DNA of 64,000 nucleotides from Methanococcoides burtonii DSM 6242 (GCF_000013725.1 NC_007955.1:1209579-1273578); one strand, 5' to 3'. Numbered from the stretch's first letter, positions 18,137-27,316 are shown. Numbers and translations: made by a program. Notes: generated by a model from the letters alone, not told the origin.

Positions 18137-21100
18137 ATGGCAAGAAACACAGCAGATCTGAATTCCTCTCAGCAGGAAGAAATTACCGCCATATTTGGCG
18201 ATCGTGTGAACTTAAGCAAAAGAGAAAGACACTTCTATTGTCACGATGTCGGTGCGTTGCCGTCAATGGCAAAGATGATGTTAGGCAATACAGATCCTGC
18301 TGCGATTGTAAAATTGCGTACCGAGGATGATATTGTCAAACTGATGGAATTCGCGCGAAAATATTCTATTCCTATCGTCCCCCGTGCAGGTGCATCATCC
18401 GGTTATGGTGGTGTCATTCCTACAAAAGGTGGTATCGTTGCAGACGTTAATCTGCTGAACGACATTGTGTCCATCGATACTGAGAACATGACAGTTACCG
18501 TTGGAGCTGGTATCATTTGGGAACGTCTTGAAAGAAAGCTCAACAAAGAGAACCTCTCTGTATGTTCCATGCCTTCAAGTGCTCCGGCAGCAACGGTCGG
18601 TGGCTGGCTTGCACAGAACGGTATCGGTTATGGCAGCTATGAATATGGCTGGTCCCAGGATACAATGATCTCTGCAAGGGCAGTATTGCCAAACGGTGAG
18701 ATCAGGGATTTCTCAGGTGATGAAATGGATGCTCTCATTGGAAGTATGGGAACTATAGGCATCATCACTCAGATCACCCTTAATATAAGAAACAAAGAAG
18801 ACACCGCTATAATCTCTGCGGAATTTGCTGATCCGGCATCCATGCAGAAATCTCTCCAGGCGGTAAAAGAAGCAAAAGTGCCGCTGTGGTCTATTGCATT
18901 TATAAATCCCGATTGGGCAGGCATGAAAAATGAAATGCCGTTTTCTACCCATCATAGCGAACCGGTTGTTGAGGACAGACCGGAATTACCCAAGTCATAT
19001 ATTTGTAACTTCATTTATCCTGAGTCAAGGGATGTTAGTGCCCTTGAAAATATTATCACCAGCAATGGTGGAAAAGTCCTTTCTGATGCCATCTCCAAAC
19101 ATGAAGCTGGAGAATGGTTCCGTTCCATGAAGGTAAAGAGGCTCGGTCCTTCCTTTATTCCTGCAGAGATAATCGTACCTCTGGACAAGGTGGGCAAAGT
19201 TGTCAGTGAGATCAAGCAGAAGATCGATCTTCCTGTACTTATGGAAGGTATGGTGGCAAAGGACGGCAATGTCATACTGCTTTGTTTCATACCTCACTCA
19301 GAAAGGTCGTTCAAGTTCAACCTCGCTTTCACCCTGGGTATCAGTATCGTCAAGATCGCTGAGGATAACGGCGGAAGGATATACGCTTCAGGTCTTTACT
19401 TTGCAAAAGAGGCAGAGAAGGTCTATGGTAACCGTCTCAAGAAGATGCTTGACCTCAAACAACAGGTCGATCCTGCTGACATAATGAACCCTGAAACAAT
19501 TACGGGTAAAGGAATTCTCAAGACCGGTATCACATTATCAAAAGCATTCGAGCCAATGATGAGGTTCGTGGGTAACCGTAGTGGTGTCGGGGTTGAGAAG
19601 TTCACTAAACAGAAGGACATTGAAGCCGACATTGTTTCTCATGCTTACACCTGTGCTCAATGTGGTTATTGTGTCGAGGAATGTGACCAGTACTACGGTC
19701 GTGGCTGGGAATCCCAGTCTCCAAGAGGCAAGTGGTTCTTCATCAAGGAATACCTCGCCGGCAGGGACAAGATGACACAGGAGCAGGTGGACACTTTCCT
19801 TGCCTGTACTACCTGTGAGCTTTGTGACCACAGATGCCAGCTCGACCTTCCAATAAATGATTCCTGGATGACCCTGAGGAAAGAACTGGTACTGAACCGT
19901 GGCAAGATGACCATCCCGCCATTCGAGATAATGGCTTCCAGTTTGCTCAAAGAGCGAAATATCTGGGGAGAATATCTTAAGAATAGGGAAGAATGGATCC
20001 CTGAAGACCTTAAGCCAAAGATCAAGGACAAGGCCGAATACGCCTACTTCGCAGGATGTACTGCATCCTTTGTGGAGAAGGATATTGCTGAGGCTTCAGT
20101 CCGTCTGCTCACAGATGCAGGTCTGGAGATAACATATCTCGGCAAGGAAGAGTCATGTTGTGGTATCCCTATGCTTGCAGCTGGTAAGTGGGATGTTTTC
20201 GAAAAGATCATGAGGATGAACATCGAGAACATGAAGAAGAAAGGTGTTAAGACCGTTATCACTTCCTGTCCTGCATGCTGGTTGGTATGGGACACATTCT
20301 ATCGCCAGTGGGCGGAGAAGCTCGGTATTGAATACGACTTCGAGGCCAAACACTATTCACAGGTGCTGGAGGACAAGCTCGATGTGCTTTCGGAGAAGTT
20401 CGTCAAGCCACTCGATAAGGTAGTGACCATACACGATGCATGTCACATGGGTCGTGCAGGCGGAATCTACGAACCCCCAAGAAACCTTATTAAAGCAGTA
20501 CCCGGCGTTGATTTCCGTGAAATGGAACACAACAGGGAGAACGGTCATTGCTGTGGTTCAGTGCTCACACTGGTCGCTAATCCGGAAGTTGCGAGTGTTG
20601 TTGGTAACATGCGACTGAAGGAAGCCGAGGATATCGGTGCCGAGATCATGGTTGCAGCCTGTCCATGCTGTCAGGTACAGTTGAGGATAGCTGCCGAGAA
20701 CAGTGGCAGTCCGGTGGACGTTCAGGATCTTTCGGCAACGGTTGCCCGTAGTCTTGGGTATGATATACCTGACACGACAAACGCTGCACTCACAGCCTGG
20801 TTAACGTTCGACCAGATGATCCATCTGCTAAGACCTGAGAACATGACCGACCTGATGGTAGAGCTGCTTCCAGAGATGATGGCTGCAATGCCTGCTCCGC
20901 TGCGTGGTATGATGAAGATGGTAAAGTATGTACCAGGCATGGACCTCATGATGAAGCCAATGATGCCTATCATGATGCCAATGCTTCTGCCAGGCATAAT
21001 GCCAAAGGTCATGCCAGAGATGCTCGAAGCTGTGGGAAGGCGTGTTCAGATGTCCGATGATCTGAGAGAACAGATGCCTGACCTCATGCCAGAAGCGATG

Positions 21101-21184
21101 GGGAACCTGATGCCTAACATGCTTCCACAGATCGTTCCGCTGTTGACTCCGAGGATGATCAAGTACATCAAGGAAGATATGTAA
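18137..21184 (+). CDS. FAD-linked/Fe-S oxidoreductase, GlcD-GlcF type fusion with Met-rich tail
   Basis: This 1015-residue fusion resembles D-lactate/glycolate dehydrogenases. Residues about 45-220 form the FAD-binding PCMH domain (IVPRAGASSGYGG, SSAPAATVGGWLAQNGIG). A FAD-oxidase C domain follows to about 470. Then come two 4Fe-4S motifs (CAQCGYCVEECDQYYG, CTTCELCDHRCQLDLP) and two CCG domains like those of HdrD/GlcF (ESCCGIPML with SCPACWLVW; HCCGSV with ACPCCQVQL). The last 115 residues contain 27 methionines in LMPEMMP-like patterns, which is unusual. The start has a strong GGGGGAGA site. The substrate (lactate, glycolate or another hydroxy acid) cannot be told from sequence. Confidence 0.88.
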   Translation: MARNTADLNSSQQEEITAIFGDRVNLSKRERHFYCHDVGALPSMAKMMLGNTDPAAIVKLRTEDDIVKLMEFARKYSIPIVPRAGASSGYGGVIPTKGGIVADVNLLNDIVSIDTENMTVTVGAGIIWERLERKLNKENLSVCSMPSSAPAATVGGWLAQNGIGYGSYEYGWSQDTMISARAVLPNGEIRDFSGDEMDALIGSMGTIGIITQITLNIRNKEDTAIISAEFADPASMQKSLQAVKEAKVPLWSIAFINPDWAGMKNEMPFSTHHSEPVVEDRPELPKSYICNFIYPESRDVSALENIITSNGGKVLSDAISKHEAGEWFRSMKVKRLGPSFIPAEIIVPLDKVGKVVSEIKQKIDLPVLMEGMVAKDGNVILLCFIPHSERSFKFNLAFTLGISIVKIAEDNGGRIYASGLYFAKEAEKVYGNRLKKMLDLKQQVDPADIMNPETITGKGILKTGITLSKAFEPMMRFVGNRSGVGVEKFTKQKDIEADIVSHAYTCAQCGYCVEECDQYYGRGWESQSPRGKWFFIKEYLAGRDKMTQEQVDTFLACTTCELCDHRCQLDLPINDSWMTLRKELVLNRGKMTIPPFEIMASSLLKERNIWGEYLKNREEWIPEDLKPKIKDKAEYAYFAGCTASFVEKDIAEASVRLLTDAGLEITYLGKEESCCGIPMLAAGKWDVFEKIMRMNIENMKKKGVKTVITSCPACWLVWDTFYRQWAEKLGIEYDFEAKHYSQVLEDKLDVLSEKFVKPLDKVVTIHDACHMGRAGGIYEPPRNLIKAVPGVDFREMEHNRENGHCCGSVLTLVANPEVASVVGNMRLKEAEDIGAEIMVAACPCCQVQLRIAAENSGSPVDVQDLSATVARSLGYDIPDTTNAALTAWLTFDQMIHLLRPENMTDLMVELLPEMMAAMPAPLRGMMKMVKYVPGMDLMMKPMMPIMMPMLLPGIMPKVMPEMLEAVGRRVQMSDDLREQMPDLMPEAMGNLMPNMLPQIVPLLTPRMIKYIKEDM

Positions 21185-21235
21185 GTTAAAACAGGAATAT
21201 ATGAATAAAAAAGGATGGGGATAATGCAGATCGCA

Positions 21236-21622
21236 TCAATCTTTCGTCCTTTTTGTTTTCTTTGAAGTTTTTTCCTTTTTCTCTTTTTTTGGAAGTGAAC
21301 TCACATAAGTATAGGATATATCCAGCCATTTCCTTAACTCCATCTCATCATCGTAAACAGATGGTGGAAGGATTGCATATTCTCTCATTCGCCTGCCATT
21401 TGGTGTGAAAGGTGTTGCTTCATCGTGTTCAGCATACAATTTTTGCTGGTCCTCTTCTTTAAGGCGCAGCATTATGCCATCGCCATGAACGCCCACGAAC
21501 ATGTTTCCCTTCACAAAATGAACTGGACTGCCGAACATCTTCCTGAACTCAGCATCGTATTCTGCTACGTATTCCCCAACCAGTTCCCCAAGTTCTTCAG
21601 AAGCCTTTTTCCATTTTCTCAT
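21236..21622 (-). CDS. TfoX N-terminal domain protein
   Basis: This 128-residue soluble protein has the TfoX N-terminal fold: KMFGSPVHFVKGNMFVGVHGDGIMLRL, then the YAEHDEATPFTPNGRRMREY block and a closing LRKWLDISYTYVSSLP. The tail is extremely basic (KKEKKEKTSKKTKRTKD) and may contact nucleic acid. In bacteria TfoX is linked to competence regulation. In archaea this single-domain version has no established role, and I infer none. It stands alone between two plus-strand units. Confidence 0.75.
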   Translation of the reverse strand: MRKWKKASEELGELVGEYVAEYDAEFRKMFGSPVHFVKGNMFVGVHGDGIMLRLKEEDQQKLYAEHDEATPFTPNGRRMREYAILPPSVYDDEMELRKWLDISYTYVSSLPKKEKKEKTSKKTKRTKD

Positions 21623-21919
21623 ACTAAAAACTATCAGGAAGATAAGATATATAGATAACGTCAGGAATTATTTGACCTTAATATTTTGTATTCTTCACAG
21701 GAGGGTATTAAGCTATTGTTTTCAAGCTAAAACATCCCACATTTATAATTAAGTAAGCCCAATTTAATCTTATTATCCTTTATTTCTGTCAGATATATGT
21801 TGTGTATTTGGAACAATTCATGTTATTTTGAAATATCTTAAATAACACAAAATAATAACGATTTATTAATAAATATGTAAAAAGTATTATTTTTAAATAA
21901 ATACTTTCATATATCATTC
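21623..21919. other. AT-rich intergenic region with the fetAB promoter
   Basis: Very AT-rich and without open frames of note. The run tatttttaaataaatac at about 21888-21903 is a TATA candidate that would start transcription near 21920-21925, at the left arm of the inverted repeat described next. Confidence 0.4.
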
Positions 21920-22025
21920 GTGTGGAATAGTATTCAAAATCCTTTACTAAAAGGGAGTTGTATGGTATCTTAAGGGATAACCATGCTATTCTGATTAATA
22001 TATTCTCATAAACCTATTCCACATC
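21920..22025 (+). promoter_or_regulatory. Candidate structured RNA leader upstream of fetAB
   Basis: A perfect ten-base stem can form between tgtggaatag (21921-21930) and ctattccaca (22014-22023). It encloses two smaller hairpins: ccttt/aaagg (21941-21945 with 21950-21954) and atggtatc/gat-a-accat (21962-21969 with 21976-21984, one bulged A). The closed element ends 21 bases before the fetA ATG, with the ribosome site gaagga just outside it. A multibranched leader in front of a metal-transporter operon suggests a cis-acting regulatory RNA. No known riboswitch class is recognised, and folding energy was not computed. Confidence 0.4.
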
Positions 22026-22044
22026 AGAAGGAATCTAACAGCTA

Positions 22045-22674
22045 ATGAATTCAGAACTTTTGAAGTATAAGGATATCTCTCTTAGGTATGGCGAGAAGGA
22101 AGTTTTGTCTCACTTCAACCTTGACATCAAAAAAGGAGATCGCATATTGTTGAAAGGCAGGTCAGGTTCAGGCAAATCCACACTTTTGAAGATGGCCATT
22201 GGTTTTGCCCATCAAACAAGTGGCAGTCTTTATTATAATAACAAGCTCCTTGATTCCAATACTGTATGGGATGCAAGAAAAAGGATTGCTTATGTATCTC
22301 AGGACCTTGATATCTATGAAGGGTCTGTTAATGAATTTATCGAGGAGGTTTTTTCCTATTCATCCAATGAAGGTAAACTGGACCTGATAAAACTTAGAAG
22401 GCTTCTTGTTTATCTGGGTTTTGAGAAGGACGTTCTTGATATGGATTTTGAGGACCTGTCCGGTGGCGAGAAGCAGAGAATAGGCATAATCATGTCAGTG
22501 CTCATTGGGAAGGATATTTACTTGCTTGATGAGATCACTTCATCTCTTGATAGTGCACTGAAGGAAAAGGTCGCTAATTATTTTCTGGAACGCAAAGATT
22601 GGACACTTGTGATAATTTCCCATGATGATGTGTGGGATAAGGAAAATGTCAGAGTCGTACCGGTGGGTGTTTGA
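22045..22674 (+). CDS. fetA: ABC transporter ATP-binding protein, FetA-like
   Basis: This is the ATPase of a small ABC exporter linked in bacteria to iron export and peroxide resistance. It has 209 residues with all nucleotide-binding motifs: Walker [14 protein letters not shown] (about residues 38-50), Q-loop YVSQDLDIYEG, signature LSGGEKQRIG, Walker B KDIYLLDEITS and the H-loop IISHDD. The short length and lack of extra domains match FetA. It ends in TGA immediately followed by the ATG of the UPF0014 permease gene, which is the main reason for the FetA assignment. The 5' leader appears structured. Confidence 0.82.
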   Translation: MNSELLKYKDISLRYGEKEVLSHFNLDIKKGDRILLKGRSGSGKSTLLKMAIGFAHQTSGSLYYNNKLLDSNTVWDARKRIAYVSQDLDIYEGSVNEFIEEVFSYSSNEGKLDLIKLRRLLVYLGFEKDVLDMDFEDLSGGEKQRIGIIMSVLIGKDIYLLDEITSSLDSALKEKVANYFLERKDWTLVIISHDDVWDKENVRVVPVGV

Positions 22675-23472
22675 ATGGAAGCCTATGATATTAGCTATCT
22701 GGCCCTGGTAGCATGTTTTCTTTTGCTTGCAATTCCACTTTTAGTGAGTCACTACCTTAAACTTGGGATCATACGCGAAACCGTTGTTTCGGCTTCAAGG
22801 ATGATCTTGCAACTTATTTTCGTGGGATTTTTCCTGACAGTGTTATTTGATCTGAACAATTCCATTGTGAATCTTTTGTGGTTATTCGTAATGATCCTCA
22901 TGGCAACCTATGCTACAATAAACGATATCGGACTTGATATAAAGAAGTTACTTTTACCAACAATATTTTCATTTATAGTAGGAAATTTTTTGATATTACT
23001 TTACTTCAATACATTCGTGGTGAACCTTGAGAACCTTTTCGATGCCCGATATTTGATCCCCATATTCGGAATGTTCCTTGGAAATTCCCTTCGTGGCAAT
23101 CTCGTAAGTATAAGCAACTTTTATGATACTATCAGGAGGAACGAGAATCGTTATCTCTACAGTTTGTCACTGGGTGCGAAAAAGTCTGAAGCCATACTTC
23201 CCTATGCCCGAAAAAGTATCAAGCTTGCATTAAAACCTTCTATAGCAAGCATGTCAACTGTAGGCATAGTCTCATTGCCGGGAATGATGACCGGTCAGAT
23301 AATTGCAGGCTCCAGCCCGATCCTTGCTATCAAGTACCAGATGGCCATAATGGTCGGAATATATGTTTCCACTGTGATGACGGTCACCATTGGTATATTC
23401 ATGACTACCCGTTCAAGTTTTGACGATTATGGTATTCTTAAAGAAGACATATTCAAGTCAACAATTGACTGA
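22675..23472 (+). CDS. fetB: ABC transporter permease, FetB/UPF0014 family
   Basis: This is the membrane partner of the preceding ATPase, with 265 residues and about seven hydrophobic segments. Family blocks include SASRMILQLIFVGFFL near residue 40, IPIFGMFLGNSLRGN, the charged SLGAKKSEAILPYARKSIK loop that should contact the ATPase, and STVGIVSLPGMMTGQIIAG. In Escherichia coli the FetAB pair exports iron; the metal in this archaeon is inferred. There is no gap to fetA, so the two are co-translated. Confidence 0.85.
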   Translation: MEAYDISYLALVACFLLLAIPLLVSHYLKLGIIRETVVSASRMILQLIFVGFFLTVLFDLNNSIVNLLWLFVMILMATYATINDIGLDIKKLLLPTIFSFIVGNFLILLYFNTFVVNLENLFDARYLIPIFGMFLGNSLRGNLVSISNFYDTIRRNENRYLYSLSLGAKKSEAILPYARKSIKLALKPSIASMSTVGIVSLPGMMTGQIIAGSSPILAIKYQMAIMVGIYVSTVMTVTIGIFMTTRSSFDDYGILKEDIFKSTID

Positions 23473-23622
23473 ACATACCATTATTTATCTTTTCTTTTTT
23501 GATGAATTTCTTGCTTCTTAAGGCTACGAATTATTTTGTAGCTTAAATAAAGACTTTATATCTACGAGCTATTTGTTTATATTATACCTTCATAAAATCG
23601 ATAATATAAGGAACCGATCATC

Positions 23623-24105
23623 ATGAAAAATAGATCTCTCATATTAGGAGTAACATTACTGATCCTCATTGCATCCGCGTTTGCAATGGGTTGTACTGAC
23701 AACGCTACGGAATCCGATGCTGACACTGGAGTGGATGCAGGTGGACCAGCATTTACAGGCGATGGTGTTCAGGGAAATATCATCTTTGATGAACCTGTAG
23801 AGTCCTTCTCAAATGCCACCATCTATCTGAAAGTAGAGGACGTAAGCCTCCAGGACGTATCCTCTGTGACCATTTCCGAGAACTTCATTAGTAGTGTATC
23901 CATGGATGCAGATGATATTCAGACAGTACCATATCTGATATATCACCCTGAACTTGATGAAAGAATGACCTATTCCCTTTCAGTCCATGTGGACGTGAAT
24001 GGGGATGGAAGTCTCTCAAATGGTGATTATTACAGCACCTGGCACAACCCTGTACCTACAGAATCAGGCATGCACGATCTTGATGTTCATGTGGAAATGA
24101 TCTGA
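23623..24105 (+). CDS. Lipoprotein with YbaY/YscW-like domain
   Basis: This 160-residue secreted protein has a signal peptide (KNRSLILGVTLLILIASAFA) and a lipobox ending MGC at about residue 24, so it is probably anchored outside the membrane by a lipid. The mature part begins with an acidic linker. It then has a beta-rich domain (GNIIFDEPVESFSNATIYLKVED, VPYLIYHPELDERMTYSLSVHVD) like the YbaY/YscW lipoprotein family. An EF-hand-like calcium loop, DVNGDGSLSNGD, lies within it. It has its own upstream AT-rich promoter region. Its role is not known. Confidence 0.7.
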   Translation: MKNRSLILGVTLLILIASAFAMGCTDNATESDADTGVDAGGPAFTGDGVQGNIIFDEPVESFSNATIYLKVEDVSLQDVSSVTISENFISSVSMDADDIQTVPYLIYHPELDERMTYSLSVHVDVNGDGSLSNGDYYSTWHNPVPTESGMHDLDVHVEMI

Positions 24106-24139
24106 TCATTAAATCTAAAGTAAAAAGGGGAATATCTTT

Positions 24140-24469
24140 ATGGACTGTGCAGTAAATCCCGTAAACATCGAGAAATTCCTGATCCTTCCTATTGCTGAAG
24201 GGTCAAGGACTGTAACTGAAGTACTTTCAAAAGAGGGTTCTTTCAAGATACTGGAAGTGCTTTCGGAAGATCCACTTTCTCTCCGGCAGATTTCCCGAAA
24301 GACCGGACTTCCTTTTGTGGATGTTGAAAATAAGATCATGGCTCTGGTAGAGTCTGATCTTGTAGAGAGAAAGAGCATATCCTCCGGTCTGGAAGAGGAA
24401 AAATATATCTACGGACCTTCCAATAGGTTCATTGTATTCTCTTCTGAAGACAATACTACGGTTGTATGA
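24140..24469 (+). CDS. Winged-helix DNA-binding protein (ArsR-like), soluble
   Basis: A 109-residue protein built around one winged helix-turn-helix: RTVTEVLSKEGSFKILEVL, then PLSLRQISRKTGLPFVDVENKI. It is clearly related to the N-terminal domain of the next gene product (compare SFKILEVLSEDPLS with SLKILDLLSEEPMS), so the two look like tandem paralogues. Its stop overlaps the next ATG by the ATGA arrangement, implying coupled translation and perhaps heterodimer formation. It has no membrane segment. Target genes are unknown; the lipoprotein gene upstream is the nearest candidate. Confidence 0.75.
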   Translation: MDCAVNPVNIEKFLILPIAEGSRTVTEVLSKEGSFKILEVLSEDPLSLRQISRKTGLPFVDVENKIMALVESDLVERKSISSGLEEEKYIYGPSNRFIVFSSEDNTTVV

Positions 24470-26001
24470 GATCAATCCCTGGTGCAAATATGGTCACTAA
24501 AGACGTTGAAAATAAGAACAAGAATGAACCTGATGATACGGATCAGGATAGTTCGGAAAATATAGTTGTACTTCCGCTCAACGAAGATTCAAAGAAGATC
24601 ACTCAGACGCTTTCCAATGAGAAATCCCTGAAGATACTGGATCTTCTATCCGAAGAGCCGATGTCTGCAACGGATATCTCGAAAAAGCTCGGTCTTTCCA
24701 TTACTACTATCAAGTACAACATTGACAGTTTGCTGGAAGCTGACCTTATCAAGGTACACAGGATCAAATGGAGTGCCAAAGGGCGTGAGGTCAAGCTCTA
24801 TGAACCGGTACAGAAATTGATCATTGTAGCTCCGGGGAATATGAATGTCAGCAGGGCCTCCATAATTAGTATGCTTCAACAGTACATCGGTGTTATCGGT
24901 GCTGCATTCCTTGGTGCTGCAGGTATTCAGTATCTGTCAAGACCAGTTCCAATAGAGAATGGGGGTACTTTCGAACCTGTAATGATGGATGTTGCCATGG
25001 AATCTGAAGTTCTCCGTGATGCACCAATGGATATGGCCCCTTCACTTGCTTCTGATGAGGCCGTGGGCGAAGTTGCAAAGGTAGTTCCTGAAGCAGCTGG
25101 TCCTCAGATAGTGGACAGTATACAGACATTCTTTTCGAACCTTTCAGATAACATAGGGCTCTGGTTCTTCCTGGGATGTCTTTTTGCAGTCATTTTGATG
25201 ATGTTAAAAGGATGTTATTATGACAATGCCAGCAGTTCCACAAAGAGGTCCGTAAAACGCTACATTCTGCCGTTGATGCTTGTTGGTGTTGTGGTAGCTG
25301 CACTTTCTGTGGGAATGGCTCCGACAGAAGATGACCAATTCATTTATCCTGAGATCGAGAAAATACCAGCTGACCATGTTTTCACAGAAGAGGATAATGG
25401 AAGTACTGTATCGGTTAATGCTGGAAGTATTGTGCGTATCGATCTTGATGCACCTTCGGAAGGGTACTGGTATCTTTCCGGGAGAGATGACCTGTTCCTA
25501 AATGAAAAAGGCTATGGATATTCATCATCATACAGCCCTGTTGACGATGATTCTGTCTATGGATGGACTTTTGAAACTCCGTCCATTGGTGAGAAATCGA
25601 TTATGTTAGAATACAATTCATGGAATGACCAGACATCTGTTCCGAGCGACTTTGAGATGACCTTGATAGTGGAAGGTGACAATGAACTGTATCCGTCATT
25701 TGTTGTGGATGGCTACTATTATGATGATGCGATCGAGCTTGAACAAGGCGAGTGGATGCTCATCAGACTGTTCGAATCTACAGCGGATACATATGCATGG
25801 AACATGACGTTGACGGACGGGCTCCAGCTTAAAAGGGACCAGTTTATCCCACAGTCAAAGGGCTCCCTCTATGGAAAACATGAGTGGAAGATCGAGGCTA
25901 TTGCAGCTGGTGAACAGAATATCTCTGCCATAAATATGAAACAAAAGGTTGACATTACTGGATATGAACAGATTTTTGACCTTACGGTCAAGGTCCTTTG
26001 A
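24466..26001 (+). CDS. Membrane-anchored winged-helix regulator with two chagasin-like outer domains
   Basis: The 511-residue protein has three parts. Residues about 35-125 are a cytoplasmic winged helix (ATDISKKLGLSITTIKYNI). Three hydrophobic segments follow (around YIGVIGAAFLGAAGIQYL, LWFFLGCLFAVILMMLKG and YILPLMLVGVVVAALSVG). The remaining 200 residues are predicted to face outward and contain two beta-rich units. The first has NGSTVSVNAGSIVRIDLDAP. The second has GEWMLIRLFESTADTYAWNM and HEWKIEAIAAGEQNISAI. Both resemble the I42/chagasin inhibitor fold, with its GxTVxVxxG and hEWxxxAxxxG patterns. It looks like a one-component transmembrane regulator. A second ATG at 24490 could be the real start. 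Confidence 0.7.
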   Translation: MRSIPGANMVTKDVENKNKNEPDDTDQDSSENIVVLPLNEDSKKITQTLSNEKSLKILDLLSEEPMSATDISKKLGLSITTIKYNIDSLLEADLIKVHRIKWSAKGREVKLYEPVQKLIIVAPGNMNVSRASIISMLQQYIGVIGAAFLGAAGIQYLSRPVPIENGGTFEPVMMDVAMESEVLRDAPMDMAPSLASDEAVGEVAKVVPEAAGPQIVDSIQTFFSNLSDNIGLWFFLGCLFAVILMMLKGCYYDNASSSTKRSVKRYILPLMLVGVVVAALSVGMAPTEDDQFIYPEIEKIPADHVFTEEDNGSTVSVNAGSIVRIDLDAPSEGYWYLSGRDDLFLNEKGYGYSSSYSPVDDDSVYGWTFETPSIGEKSIMLEYNSWNDQTSVPSDFEMTLIVEGDNELYPSFVVDGYYYDDAIELEQGEWMLIRLFESTADTYAWNMTLTDGLQLKRDQFIPQSKGSLYGKHEWKIEAIAAGEQNISAINMKQKVDITGYEQIFDLTVKVL

Positions 26002-26227
26002 TATTTATAATTAACTTTCAATGGAGCTAAGATATTCATATGAATGGTCCAAAGATCGTATAAAAGATAAATAGGGGGTAATGGGAGCATTTTGTTACCC
26101 TGCAATTGGAAAAGTAGTTGTATTACAAGGAAAAAGGCTGTATTTGCCCCATGATGCCCCATGACCGAAAAACCGGGTATTACGCACGGATACTACTGGC
26201 ACACATGGTTCTGAAAAAGAACAGATT

Positions 26228-26246
26228 GGGATGTAATTTCCATCCC
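26228..26246 (+). terminator. Hairpin followed by T-run
   Basis: gggatg (26228-26233) pairs with catccc (26241-26246) and is followed by atttttacta. It lies between two convergent genes and could end transcription from the left. The 227 bases before it hold no gene. Confidence 0.4.
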
Positions 26247-26264
26247 ATTTTTACTATTTTTTAG

Positions 26265-27245
26265 TTATACTGCCCGGTAATACGTTCCATTCTCTGAGCT
26301 TATGCCGATGATCTTCTGATCATCCACCAGTCCTTCGATTGTCGGGGAGAGTTCTTCATTATCAATATCAAGAGATTGAACTACCTGATCAAATGTACAG
26401 GGTCTCCGAAGTATGAGATCATATACCTCGTCCGTAAGGTTCTCGTGTTCTATATTCGATCTCTTTCTTTTCAGACCTTTGAGTACCAGCCTTACCCTCT
26501 CCCTTCCAAGTTCCTCATCGAACTTCTGTGCAATCTCTTTGAGCCTTGTTTCAGTTACCGGGATGATAAAATCTTCAGCAGGTGGTCGGCTTATGGTCAA
26601 TATCTCTATCTCATCTGGATCGATGAACTTGAGAACTTCGATCTGTTTATCGATTTCCGGATCGCTTGAGTTTGTAAGATAACCATTATTTGAGTCAAGC
26701 AGCATGATCTCTATGGCAACCTTTGGACCTTTCATTTTCTGCAGTTGTTTTAGTCCTTTGATTATATCCTGAAGTTCAATTCCTTCTGCAGGTCTGTTGA
26801 TAGCCTGAAATGTGTCTTCATTTCCTGACACAAGTGTAGCGACTACAAGATCGGCCTTTGAAAGGTTATTTCTGACGTCCTCTCTGTTCACGAGTGATGA
26901 ATTTGTAATTACACAAATGGGAACATTGCTTATGTTCCTTATCTGTTCGATCATGTTACCCAGTTCCAGGTTCAATGTAGGTTCACATGTCCCTGAAAAT
27001 GTTATGTAATCAAGATCATCCACTTTCTTGTGATAATTAGCAAGGCTGTCGATCACTTCTTCAGTTGTTACAAGATCTGTTGCTTCTGATGGTGTCGATA
27101 TTTTCCAGTCCACATGTCCAAGCTGGCAGTAGACACAATCGAAATTGCAGTTCTTCCGGAAGTCACTTTTTTTAATGATATCAATTCCAAGCGACCTTCC
27201 AAGTCTTCTTGAAAGGATTGGTCCGTAGATGATCCTTGAGCTCAT
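26265..27245 (-). CDS. Radical SAM protein, COG0731-type
   Basis: This 326-residue iron-sulfur enzyme begins with IIYGPILSRRLGRSLGIDII, then the radical-SAM cysteine motif CNFDCVYCQLG (CxxxCxxC). YITFSGTCEPTLNLELG serves as the SAM-binding glycine-rich segment. This arrangement is that of the archaeal Fe-S oxidoreductase family COG0731. A C-terminal extension (about residues 250-326) resembles a winged-helix domain. I prefer ATG 27245; a GTG three codons upstream is also in frame. The substrate is not established for this branch. It is next to, and on the same strand as, the DUF134 gene. Confidence 0.8.
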   Translation of the reverse strand: MSSRIIYGPILSRRLGRSLGIDIIKKSDFRKNCNFDCVYCQLGHVDWKISTPSEATDLVTTEEVIDSLANYHKKVDDLDYITFSGTCEPTLNLELGNMIEQIRNISNVPICVITNSSLVNREDVRNNLSKADLVVATLVSGNEDTFQAINRPAEGIELQDIIKGLKQLQKMKGPKVAIEIMLLDSNNGYLTNSSDPEIDKQIEVLKFIDPDEIEILTISRPPAEDFIIPVTETRLKEIAQKFDEELGRERVRLVLKGLKRKRSNIEHENLTDEVYDLILRRPCTFDQVVQSLDIDNEELSPTIEGLVDDQKIIGISSENGTYYRAV

Positions 27246-27316
27246 TTTGATCACATTTGTTGATGTTTACCTTGATTCTGTTTTGTGTAGAAACTGCCGT
27301 TAATTGCCCGTTTTAA

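Noticed and set aside
17587-21012. Numerous long frames opposite the ferredoxin and oxidoreductase genes
   Set aside because: They lack ribosome sites and family motifs and are explained by the codon bias of the real genes on the plus strand.
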